From positions 34,620-98,619 of the forward strand of contig JAFZWM010000013.1 in assembly GCA_017617315.1 (NCBI GenBank): a stretch of 64,000 bases of DNA, in the 5' to 3' direction. The stretch is from Bacteroidaceae bacterium. GTDB taxonomy: Bacteria; Bacteroidota; Bacteroidia; Bacteroidales; Bacteroidaceae. The notes under the pieces are model-generated. The model was not told the DNA's origin. It saw only the letters and a list, made by a program, of their open reading frames with translations, and did no database searches. Each line of letters begins with the position of its first letter. The first letter of the stretch is position 1. Positions 53,290 to 60,875 of this stretch are shown one piece after another. The position numbers and the translations under genes are program-made.

Positions 53290-54525
53290 ATGAACGAGAT
53301 ACTGACAAAAATCTATGAAATGACGGCGTTCAGCAATATTTCTGCTGACCCGCGCTTCCTGATAATGTACGCGCTGGCATTCGTGCTGCTGTACCTCGGC
53401 ATCAAGAAGCACTACGAGCCTCTTCTGCTTGTGCCTATCGCCTTCGGCGTGTTGCTTGCCAACTTCCCGGGCGGCGAGATGGGCGTTCTTCAGGCCGACG
53501 AGAATGGTTTCATCAACTATAACGGACACGAGTACAACATCTGGCAGATGCCGCTTCACGATGTGGCTCACGAACTTGGCTTGATGAACTTCCTCTACTA
53601 CATGCTCATCAAGACAGGCTTCCTTCCGCCGGTAATCTTCATGGGCGTGGGCGCGCTTACCGACTTCGGTCCTATGCTGCGCAATCTTCGCCTTTCAATC
53701 TTCGGAGCAGCCGCACAGATGGGTATCTTCACCGTTCTTCTCTGCGCAGTCCTCATGGGCTTCACTCCTAAGGAGGCTGGTGCACTCGGAATCATCGGTG
53801 GTGCCGACGGTCCTACCGCCATCTACACAACCATCAAGCTGGCACCTCACTTGCTTGGAGCCATCGCCATTGCGGCATACTCTTACATGGCGCTCGTGCC
53901 TGTAATCATTCCGCTGGTTGTAAAGCTTCTGTGCACAAAGAAGGAGCTTATGATTAACATGAAGGAGCAGGACAAGCTCTACCCTAACAAGGTAGAAATC
54001 AAGAATATGCGCACGCTGAAGATTATCTTCCCTATCGCCGTAACAACCATCGTTGCGATATTCGTGCCATCGGCAGTGAGCCTTATCGGTATGCTGATGT
54101 TCGGTAATCTTCTGAAGGAAATCGGTTCAGACACAAGCCGTTTGTTCGACACCGTTTCGAACAGTGTGATGAACACCGCAACTGTGTTCCTTGGCTTGTG
54201 CGTTGGCGCAACAATGACTGTCGATGCCTTCCTGAACCCTCGCACAATTGGTATCGTTATCGGCGGATTCCTTGCATTTGCACTTTCTATCGCATCAGGT
54301 ATCTGCATGGTTAAGATTTTCAACTTGTTCTCAAAGAAGAAAATCAATCCGCTTATCGGTGCAACTGGCTTGAGCGCCGTTCCGATGGCGAGCCGCGTAT
54401 GTAACGACATCTCAACAAAGTACGACCCTAAGAACCACGTTCTAAACTACTGTATGTCGAGCAACATCTCTGGTGTTATCGGCTCTGCGGTTGCAGCCGG
54501 CGTTCTTATCTCGTTCCTTGGATAA
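53290..54525 (+). CDS. oadB: Sodium ion-translocating decarboxylase subunit beta
   Basis: 411 residues, strongly hydrophobic (about 9-11 helices). The conserved parts MGVGALTDFGPML, GIIGGADGPTAIYTT with the Asp of the sodium channel, NTATVFLGLCVGATM and AVPMASRVCNDI identify OadB. It decarboxylates the carboxybiotin made by OadA and drives sodium outward, giving a sodium gradient during fermentation of C4 acids. The ATG lies 3 bp after the oadA stop. Confidence 0.96.
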   Translation: MNEILTKIYEMTAFSNISADPRFLIMYALAFVLLYLGIKKHYEPLLLVPIAFGVLLANFPGGEMGVLQADENGFINYNGHEYNIWQMPLHDVAHELGLMNFLYYMLIKTGFLPPVIFMGVGALTDFGPMLRNLRLSIFGAAAQMGIFTVLLCAVLMGFTPKEAGALGIIGGADGPTAIYTTIKLAPHLLGAIAIAAYSYMALVPVIIPLVVKLLCTKKELMINMKEQDKLYPNKVEIKNMRTLKIIFPIAVTTIVAIFVPSAVSLIGMLMFGNLLKEIGSDTSRLFDTVSNSVMNTATVFLGLCVGATMTVDAFLNPRTIGIVIGGFLAFALSIASGICMVKIFNLFSKKKINPLIGATGLSAVPMASRVCNDISTKYDPKNHVLNYCMSSNISGVIGSAVAAGVLISFLG

Positions 54526-54547
54526 AAAATACATACTTTTTTAGGCG

Positions 54548-54585
54548 CATCCCTGCAAATGTTCAGACAGGACATTGCAGGGATG
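54548..54585 (+). terminator. Terminator after the oad operon
   Basis: 11-bp stem catccctgcaa / ttgcagggatg and T run (tgtttttct). Confidence 0.8.
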
Positions 54586-54602
54586 TGTTTTTCTGATAGT
54601 TT

Positions 54603-54968
54603 ATGAACAAATCTTCTTTATACTTTCTGGTGATTATTGCGGCGCTTCTTGCGCTGTATTACGTTGTTGACCCGTCGATGGCTCATTTTCCCATCCGCTG
54701 TCCGTTGCACGAGCTTACGGGCATACAATGTCCGGCATGCGGTTCTCAGCGCGCTCTGCACGCCATTCTGCATGGCGAATGGAACGAGGCACTACGCTTC
54801 AACGCTTTCTTTACGATTGTCGCGCCCATCGCCTTGCCTATAACCGTTGCCATTGTGTGGGGACGAAACTGTCGTCTGCGCGCCATTTTCTGCAACCGTT
54901 ATTTTTTCGGAGTGTTTATTGCCGTCTATCTGATTTGGGGTGTTCTGAGGATTTATTTTGAAAGTTGA
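54603..54968 (+). CDS. DUF2752 membrane protein
   Basis: 121 residues with three hydrophobic helices. Between the first two is RCPLHELTGIQCPACGSQRAL, the cysteine-rich signature of DUF2752 (family pattern C-P-x-C-G-x-x-R). Function unknown. It stands alone between the oad terminator and a 7-bp repeat tract. Confidence 0.88.
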   Translation: MNKSSLYFLVIIAALLALYYVVDPSMAHFPIRCPLHELTGIQCPACGSQRALHAILHGEWNEALRFNAFFTIVAPIALPITVAIVWGRNCRLRAIFCNRYFFGVFIAVYLIWGVLRIYFES

Positions 54969-54977
54969 CTGTTTCGA

Positions 54978-55061
54978 ATTGACAATGGACAATTAAGAAT
55001 TTTCAATTCTCAACTGCCAAATTTCAACTGTCTATTGTCCTTTGTCAACTGCCAATTGTGA
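54978..55061. repeat. 7-bp tandem repeat tract (12 units)
   Basis: Units attgaca, atggaca, attaaga, attttca, attctca, actgcca, aatttca, actgtct, attgtcc, tttgtca, actgcca, attgtga. The phase is kept for 84 bp. It lies in the 353-bp gap 54969-55321 together with tRNA-Val, its promoter and its terminator. Confidence 0.75.
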
Positions 55062-55089
55062 ATTATTTTTAATTTTTTCTTCCAAAAAG

Positions 55090-55120
55090 TTTGGTAGTTC
55101 AAAAAAAAGCTGTATCTTTG
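55090..55120 (+). promoter_or_regulatory. Promoter of tRNA-Val
   Basis: TTTG (55090-55093), 19 bases, TATCTTTG (55113-55120): full consensus, 19 bp before the tRNA. Confidence 0.75.
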
Positions 55121-55139
55121 CATCGCTTTTCGAAAGAAA

Positions 55140-55214
55140 GGGCGTTTAGCTCAGCTGGTTTAGAGCATCTGCCTTACAAGCAGAGGGTCGGCGGTTCGAA
55201 TCCGTCAACGCCCA
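55140..55214 (+). tRNA. tRNA-Val (anticodon TAC)
   Basis: 75 bases. Acceptor gggcgtt / aacgccc with discriminator A; D-arm gctcagctggtttagagc; anticodon stem tctgc/gcaga with loop cttacaa, anticodon TAC (reads GTA, Val); T-arm cggcggttcgaatccgt-type. CCA is not encoded. Confidence 0.95.
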
Positions 55215-55221
55215 CTCCGAG

Positions 55222-55252
55222 GAACTTCTACAATACGTAGAAGTTCTTTTTT
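55222..55252 (+). terminator. Terminator after tRNA-Val
   Basis: 10-bp stem gaacttctac / gtagaagttc, loop aatac, T6. Confidence 0.85.
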
Positions 55253-55321
55253 GTATAATCTCCCCGAAAAGTTTTCTTGAGGATTTTTCTGCCCAGACAG
55301 AATTTTTAAACAAAACAAGAT

Positions 55322-55675
55322 ATGTTCAGACAGTTTGCGATCATCATCGGATGTCTTGCCGTTGGCGAACTTATCGTTTGGCTCACCAACATTCCTATCC
55401 CTTCGAGCATCTTGGGAATGCTCCTTCTCACCGCCCTTCTTCAGACCAAAGCCATCAAGCTTGAGTGGGTTGAGACGCTAAGCACTTTTCTGACCAAGAA
55501 CATGGGCTTTTTCTTTGTTCCACCGGGTGTGGCGCTGATGCTTTATTTCGACATCATAAAGGCTGAGTTTGTGCCTATCGTCGTGTCGGTTGTGGCAAGC
55601 ACGATTCTCGTGATTGTGGTTACGGGATGGTCGCACCACATAACGCGCATTTTTCAGGACAAGATAAAGAAATAG
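55322..55675 (+). CDS. LrgA/CidA family membrane protein
   Basis: 117 residues, four helices. IGCLAVGELIVWLTNIPIPSSILGMLLL and KNMGFFFVPPGVALM are the LrgA/CidA signatures (E. coli YohJ). These holin-like proteins work with LrgB partners in export of small metabolites and in murein hydrolase control; recent work on plant and bacterial homologues points to glycolate/pyruvate transport. The partner lrgB gene follows after 4 bp. Confidence 0.9.
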   Translation: MFRQFAIIIGCLAVGELIVWLTNIPIPSSILGMLLLTALLQTKAIKLEWVETLSTFLTKNMGFFFVPPGVALMLYFDIIKAEFVPIVVSVVASTILVIVVTGWSHHITRIFQDKIKK

Positions 55676-55679
55676 ACCG

Positions 55680-56372
55680 ATGGAATATCTACAAAACCAA
55701 TATTTTCTGCTCACGCTAACATTCGGCGTGTTCTTCCTGGCACGAAGGCTGCAAAAACTGACAGGCTGGGCTTTGCTTAACCCTATTCTGCTAAGCATAG
55801 CCTTCCTGATAATATTCCTGAAGGTTACGGGAATAAAGTACGAGACTTACCAGAGCGCAGGCTCGATGATTGACTTCTGGCTGAAGCCAGCCGTCGTTGC
55901 CCTTGGAGTGCCGCTCTACCGCCAGTTACGCTCGATAAGACAGCAGATTGTGCCGATACTCGTATCGCAGTTTGTGGGCTGCACGGTGGGCATCATCTCG
56001 GTCGTGCTCATTGCCAAATGGCTTGGCGCGAGCAAAGAGGTAGTCTTGTCGCTTGCAAGCAAGTCTGTAACAACCCCGATAGCCATGGAGGTTACGCGCA
56101 CGCTTGGCGGAATACCGTCGCTTACGGCAGCCATTGTTGTGTGCGTGGGCATTCTGGGCGCGGTGGTCGGATTTAAGGTGTTGTATGTAGGGCACATAAA
56201 ACATGCCGACTCGCAAGGCATCTCGATAGGAACGGCTGCCCATGCCGTGGGAACATCTGCCGCCATGCAGAAGGGCGAGATGCACGGCGTTTATGCCAGC
56301 CTCGGACTTATCCTCAACGGCATTCTGACGGCAATCCTTGCTCCGTATATCTTACAGATGCTTGGTTTCTGA
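55680..56372 (+). CDS. LrgB family membrane protein
   Basis: 230 residues, about eight helices. FWLKPAVVALGVPLYRQ, SLASKSVTTPIAMEV and SQGISIGTAAHAVGTSAA are the LrgB/YohK blocks; the last two contain the likely substrate site. It forms a transporter with the LrgA protein encoded just upstream. A stable hairpin follows the stop and also faces the convergent DUF3857 gene. Confidence 0.93.
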   Translation: MEYLQNQYFLLTLTFGVFFLARRLQKLTGWALLNPILLSIAFLIIFLKVTGIKYETYQSAGSMIDFWLKPAVVALGVPLYRQLRSIRQQIVPILVSQFVGCTVGIISVVLIAKWLGASKEVVLSLASKSVTTPIAMEVTRTLGGIPSLTAAIVVCVGILGAVVGFKVLYVGHIKHADSQGISIGTAAHAVGTSAAMQKGEMHGVYASLGLILNGILTAILAPYILQMLGF

Positions 56373-56382
56373 TATAATAAGT

Positions 56383-56418
56383 ATAGCCTGTCGCTCTTCA
56401 GAAGAAACGACAGGCTAT
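56383..56418. terminator. Terminator after lrgAB
   Basis: 11-bp stem atagcctgtcg / cgacaggctat followed by T run. Confidence 0.8.
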
Positions 56419-56485
56419 ATTTTTTGTACAAACTCAACACACAGTTGTCTGTAGAATCCATCTGTACACGAAGTCCCTTACTACC

Positions 56486-58627
56486 CTATTTGCTTAAAAC
56501 CACTTGCATATTCTGATAGTTTTTGGCAACATCCACAACCTCGACAATCTTATTCCAGTTAGAGACAGGTTCATGGTCGTTTTTGTAGACCTTGCGCATC
56601 TCGACAACAAGCTGACTGCCATTTAGCGATGCCTTTGCAACAAACTCGGCGCACTCGTTAGCAACATTAACATTAAGTTTACCAAGAGCCTCGGCAGAGA
56701 CTGTATAGCCCGAAGGCAAATCTATGCGGACTGTATGTTCGAAGGTGCGAGGCTTGTAGTAGATATCCACATTGCGTTTCCTTTCGTTCTCGTCGAGAGT
56801 AGTCTGTCTGCCAAGCAACTCGCCAACCGAGAGCATGAGGTTCTTTCCCGCCTTCTTTACAAGATTGCTGATTTCGTAATCTACATTGAATACGAAAGAT
56901 GACGAATCTCTGCGAGTGCCATAACTCTCTACCTTGAACGATTTGAAATCAACCTGCACATCCTTTCCGTGGAAGTTCTCGATCTCAGACTTTACATTTT
57001 CGAGCTGTTTCTCGCGTGCCTTTCTAATCTCCTCAATCTTGCCTGCACGAGTATTTGAATCGAATTCAGCCCAGATATACTCTTCGTAACTCTTCTCTTT
57101 TGTTCCGGCATTTCTGCGCAGAGACGAGTCGAAATCGCCGAAGGTAAGAAGACGCATCTGAGCACTTGTCTTTCTCAACCCCGACAGTTCGAGGCGACGG
57201 CTCACATTCAGCTTTGTCCCATCGAACTTTACGGCAACATCATACTTTTCCTTGTTCTGTTCTGCCGTGTAAGACGGAAGAGTGACTGGCGACCACGTCG
57301 TGCCCTTTTCGTCGGTTACGAAAGCCTTTCGCCCGCTGAATGACGCTGGTATTTCGCCGGCAGGCATTATGGCAACAGGTCTTACATAATATTCATCTAC
57401 CGACGGAATATATATGCCGGGATATGCGTTGTAGTACGTACCGAGTTCGTCTATAGGCTCGTCGCCCTCATCGGTTGTGAAGAAAGGCTTGAAAGATATA
57501 CCGGCTTTCTTCAGAGCCTTTCCGAACTCATTCAGGAACGATTCTACGCCCCAGTAGCTGTGTCCGTTTATGCTCATAAGAAGCATAACGTTGTATATAC
57601 GCTCAACCTTTTCTTTGTCGCTCAGTTTTTCGCAGTTTCTAATCACCTGCTTTGCATCCTTGCTCAAAGGATAAAAAGGAATTTTACCGAAAGACACTCC
57701 AGCCCACGCATCTTTCAACTGCGTTTCGTAGTCTTCGACATAGCGTAGACCGCTTTGGGCAGACTTTGGTTTGTCTGACTTAAGGTGATATATCTGCAAC
57801 TGGATATAAGGCACTTGCGCACTATATTTAACCCAGAACTCAGGAAACTGCGGCTCGTTGAGTACTGTAGCGTCGAGAACGATGTCGCCATCGGCATTTG
57901 TCGACTCGACAAATCGCTTAGCCCCATTAAAACAGCGGTAGAATGTTGCCAAATCTTTGTTGATAACACAATGATACTTGTCTGAAAGAACAGGTTTTGT
58001 GTCGAAGAACGTAAAATACATCGGCTCGAAACTATGATTCTGATAGCGCGTCACGGTATGAAACATGACATCTACAAAGTCGCCTATCTGCAAGCCGGGG
58101 ACGGCGAGTTTGTGCGTTTTGTTCTTATCCTTGTAGCCTTCCGATTCGATAATGTAATCGTCGGTCGGCACTTCCGAAACCGTTCCGTCTTTCTTTATCA
58201 CCCTGATACCCAGCACTCGCTTCTGGCGGTCTACTCCATACCCTGTCCAGTTTTTGCTGTGGGTCTGAAATTCGTACTCCGAATACTCCTTCAGAGTGCT
58301 TTCATCGCCGATATAAACCAGCTCGCGCGTCATTCGTGTGAGCAATACATCGTTGCTCAGGCTTATTCCGAAATTGAAGGCAAACTTTAGCTGTTTTCCT
58401 ACGGACACATCGGTATAACGTGCCATCACAACCGACGATTTATTCTTCAGCTCGTCGGGAATTTTAGGGTTACTGAACTCAGGCATCGGCATGGCATAGA
58501 CCTCCTTTCTGACGCCATCGGCATACTTGCGATAATCGGCATCATTCTCGGCTTTTACGGCAGACGAGAACAAGACTAACACGGCGGCACAAACGGCTGC
58601 CATCATTTTGGTAAATCTCTTACTCAT
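56486..58627 (-). CDS. DUF3857 protein with degenerate transglutaminase-like region
   Basis: 713 residues with signal peptide MSKRFTKMMAAVCAAVLVLF... cut near KAE. The first part (about 60-290) is DUF3857 (STLKEYSEYEFQTHSKNW, DGTVSEVPTDDYIIESEGYK). The region that should be the transglutaminase core (about 335-410) keeps general similarity but no Cys-His-Asp set: the segment VERIYNVMLLMSINGHSYWG is followed by GISFKPFFTTDEGD, with no Cys at the helix start. The C-terminal third is beta-rich (DUF2569-like/immunoglobulin-like). It is probably periplasmic. It is the second gene of a pair, 10 bp after the 604-residue homologue, which has an intact triad. Confidence 0.75.
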   Translation of the reverse strand: MSKRFTKMMAAVCAAVLVLFSSAVKAENDADYRKYADGVRKEVYAMPMPEFSNPKIPDELKNKSSVVMARYTDVSVGKQLKFAFNFGISLSNDVLLTRMTRELVYIGDESTLKEYSEYEFQTHSKNWTGYGVDRQKRVLGIRVIKKDGTVSEVPTDDYIIESEGYKDKNKTHKLAVPGLQIGDFVDVMFHTVTRYQNHSFEPMYFTFFDTKPVLSDKYHCVINKDLATFYRCFNGAKRFVESTNADGDIVLDATVLNEPQFPEFWVKYSAQVPYIQLQIYHLKSDKPKSAQSGLRYVEDYETQLKDAWAGVSFGKIPFYPLSKDAKQVIRNCEKLSDKEKVERIYNVMLLMSINGHSYWGVESFLNEFGKALKKAGISFKPFFTTDEGDEPIDELGTYYNAYPGIYIPSVDEYYVRPVAIMPAGEIPASFSGRKAFVTDEKGTTWSPVTLPSYTAEQNKEKYDVAVKFDGTKLNVSRRLELSGLRKTSAQMRLLTFGDFDSSLRRNAGTKEKSYEEYIWAEFDSNTRAGKIEEIRKAREKQLENVKSEIENFHGKDVQVDFKSFKVESYGTRRDSSSFVFNVDYEISNLVKKAGKNLMLSVGELLGRQTTLDENERKRNVDIYYKPRTFEHTVRIDLPSGYTVSAEALGKLNVNVANECAEFVAKASLNGSQLVVEMRKVYKNDHEPVSNWNKIVEVVDVAKNYQNMQVVLSK

Positions 58628-58637
58628 TGGATATTTA

Positions 58638-60452
58638 TTACTGATTACATTTTTTCAGCACAATCTGTTCGCTGCAAGCCTCGTTCCAACGCTTAACGGT
58701 AGCGTTCCAGTCTGACTGCTTGGCAAGCGGAACAATCTTATTCTTTATTACGATTTTCTTTCTGAAGATTATCTTCTGCCCTCTTGCCTCACACAGCAGA
58801 CTGAGCACGGCATTGTCGGTCTCGACGGTAAGGTTTTCGGGTACAGATTCGACCGTCATACTCTTTGGTACTGAGAGTGTTATATCTGCGCTACACTCGG
58901 CAATCATAGGCAGTTCATAGTCTGTTTTTCGTTTTTCGGTATTTACCACAAGCAGAATCCAGTCTTTCATCGGATTGAGTTCAACGTAAACCTCGCTGCC
59001 TACCATCTCGACCGCATCTTTGTTGCGGATTTTGGCAGACAGGGTTGAAACATCCGAGCGACTGTCGGCTCCGCTCCAACTGATGTCGCTCACATCAATA
59101 TTAGGACTGACTGCAACGCCGAGCATTCTTCCCGAAAGTTCTTTTCGGTCCTGACTCTCGGTCTCGAAATATGCGGTGAGCGCCGACATCTTCATATCGC
59201 CAGTAAAATGATGCTTTATCTCGCCTACTATCGCACCTTCGGACGCTAAGGAATAATCAGCCACTACCGAATCTTTAGACATAGACGAGGTGTGAAGCGG
59301 CATACGCACCATCCTGCACTTGTTTCCAGGCTCTTCGTAAATGGCCTCACAGCCCGATGTCCAGTCGGAAACGAAACCCAGCGGAGCGTACTTGTTGGTG
59401 GCATCGAGCCAATATTCCTTTCCGCCCACAAAGGCAACACAAACCATGTGGTCTATCGAGCAGAGTGTAGGCACTTGGCTCGGCTTTACGAAAGCCTTGG
59501 CAGAACTCACGTCTGCCAAGCGTGCATCAATCTTCTGATGTTTCAGCAGAGTGCGCAGAAGCAGAGCCATGCCCTTGCAGTCGCCATACGTTTTGCGTAT
59601 AACCTCTTGCGGAGCATCTGGTTTCCAGGCGTTGTCGCCTTTCTCTACGGCAACATAACGGATGTTATTCTGCACCCATTCTAACGTCCGTGCCACGCGC
59701 TCTACATCGCTATTAGCACCAGCCGTGGCTTCCGAAACAATCTGGTCTATATTACTAACGGAGCAGTCAACCTCCTCGGCAAACTTATGCTCCCACGCGT
59801 ACAAATCGGCATAGTCGGCAAAACTTCCGGTTACGATGATACCCGATGTATTGTCGGGCTGATTGTCGTCAGTCGGAGGTGTTGGCATGTTGGTAATGGT
59901 AAAGGTATAGATATCGTTTCCGCCCGACTGTTTATGCTCAAACACTACCGACGGCGGCAGGTTTATACCCTTGACGGCAAAGCGGCTAAGCGACTTTGGA
60001 ACGACGACTTTTATAACCTTGTCTTTTATGAAATAATCGTTGTGAAACGGAATGTCGGTAAAGAATCTGACATCGGAATAAAGCCTCTCGAACGATGCCC
60101 TGAGCGTCTCACCCTTGCTGCCAAGACGCGCGTTGAAGTAACACACCTTGGTGTCTCCGGCAAAAACGCTGCTGCGCGTAACATTTTTGTACATTGGCGA
60201 ATAGCCGCGAACACGCGACGATGTTAGCTGGCAGCCCCTACCGTACGAGATGAATGGCTGAACGTCAGCCCACATACGGGTAGCCGTATAGGTCTCGGCA
60301 CGTTCGTTGCGCACGGTGACAACGCCGTTTTTCTCGCTGAAATAATAGCAGTCGGAAGCATCGCTTACCATTACATTGTTATCCTCAGTCTGAGCACAAA
60401 CGTTGGTTGCAAAAAGAAATGCCAGCAAAAGCGTAGGTAAATTTCTTATCAT
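58638..60452 (-). CDS. DUF3857 and transglutaminase-domain protein
   Basis: 604 residues with signal peptide MIRNLPTLLLAFLFATNVCA. The N-terminal 240 residues are DUF3857. The transglutaminase core follows (about 255-355): WVQNNIRYVAVE, catalytic Cys292 in TYGDCKGMALLL, His335 in SIDHMVC and Asp350 in YWLDATN. The C-terminal part is a beta-sandwich type domain. Proteins of this kind sit in the periplasm or on the surface of Bacteroidetes; whether they cross-link, hydrolyse amides or bind glycans is not known. First gene of a two-gene operon with a -7 box at 60563-60570. Confidence 0.85.
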   Translation of the reverse strand: MIRNLPTLLLAFLFATNVCAQTEDNNVMVSDASDCYYFSEKNGVVTVRNERAETYTATRMWADVQPFISYGRGCQLTSSRVRGYSPMYKNVTRSSVFAGDTKVCYFNARLGSKGETLRASFERLYSDVRFFTDIPFHNDYFIKDKVIKVVVPKSLSRFAVKGINLPPSVVFEHKQSGGNDIYTFTITNMPTPPTDDNQPDNTSGIIVTGSFADYADLYAWEHKFAEEVDCSVSNIDQIVSEATAGANSDVERVARTLEWVQNNIRYVAVEKGDNAWKPDAPQEVIRKTYGDCKGMALLLRTLLKHQKIDARLADVSSAKAFVKPSQVPTLCSIDHMVCVAFVGGKEYWLDATNKYAPLGFVSDWTSGCEAIYEEPGNKCRMVRMPLHTSSMSKDSVVADYSLASEGAIVGEIKHHFTGDMKMSALTAYFETESQDRKELSGRMLGVAVSPNIDVSDISWSGADSRSDVSTLSAKIRNKDAVEMVGSEVYVELNPMKDWILLVVNTEKRKTDYELPMIAECSADITLSVPKSMTVESVPENLTVETDNAVLSLLCEARGQKIIFRKKIVIKNKIVPLAKQSDWNATVKRWNEACSEQIVLKKCNQ

Positions 60453-60562
60453 TTACTAAAAGTTTTTTGCAGTTAAACAAAATTAGAAATAAGCAGGCTA
60501 TGGAGATTATGATTTTTCTATTATTGCAGATGTTTTCGATACCTAATCCCTAAAACCGACTG

Positions 60563-60570
60563 CAAAAATA
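60563..60570 (-). promoter_or_regulatory. -7 box of the DUF3857 operon
   Basis: TATTTTTG then C on the minus strand. Confidence 0.5.
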
Positions 60571-60639
60571 CTACATTTTTTTCAGATTTTCTAACAGAAA
60601 ATGAAAAATCCCAGCCTCATTCATTCCAAAATCCGGCAA

Positions 60640-60672
60640 CCGTTCGGGATGCCTTCGGGATTCGTTCGGGTT
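60640..60672. repeat. 11-bp tandem repeat, three units, inverted orientation
   Basis: Units ccgttcgggat, gccttcgggat, tcgttcgggtt; the reverse complement reads cccgaacga, atcccgaaggc, atcccgaacgg, the family seen at 4622 and 37851. Confidence 0.75.
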
Positions 60673-60797
60673 GGACTCCCCCTCCCCTCCCTCATCTATT
60701 TTTTCCGAAGCAAGGCACTTTTAACAGAATAATATTCTGAATTAGAACAAAATTTCAACACAAACAAAGCATATTTTCCCGAACTTACGAAAAAGAT

Positions 60798-60828
60798 TTT
60801 GTACAACAAGTCTGCGCGCATATCTTTG
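60798..60828 (+). promoter_or_regulatory. Promoter of metE
   Basis: TTTG (60798-60801), 19 bases, TATCTTTG (60821-60828): full consensus; the leader is only about 40 bases. Confidence 0.75.
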
Positions 60829-60875
60829 CACCCGAAATCAAGAAAAAATAGTTTAACAAACACAATACTAATAAA

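Larger units (their letters stand above)
60453..60875. other. Intergenic region between the DUF3857 operon and metE
   Basis: 423 bp. It contains a minus-strand -7 box TATTTTTG (60563-60570) for the DUF3857 operon, three 11-bp repeat units (60640-60672), a pyrimidine-rich run around 60675-60705, and the metE promoter. I see no riboswitch-like structure. Confidence 0.65.

Noticed and set aside
60829..60875. Cobalamin or SAM riboswitch before metE
   Set aside because: The promoter leaves a leader of only about 40 bases, too short for either class. The RNR homologue has an equally short leader.
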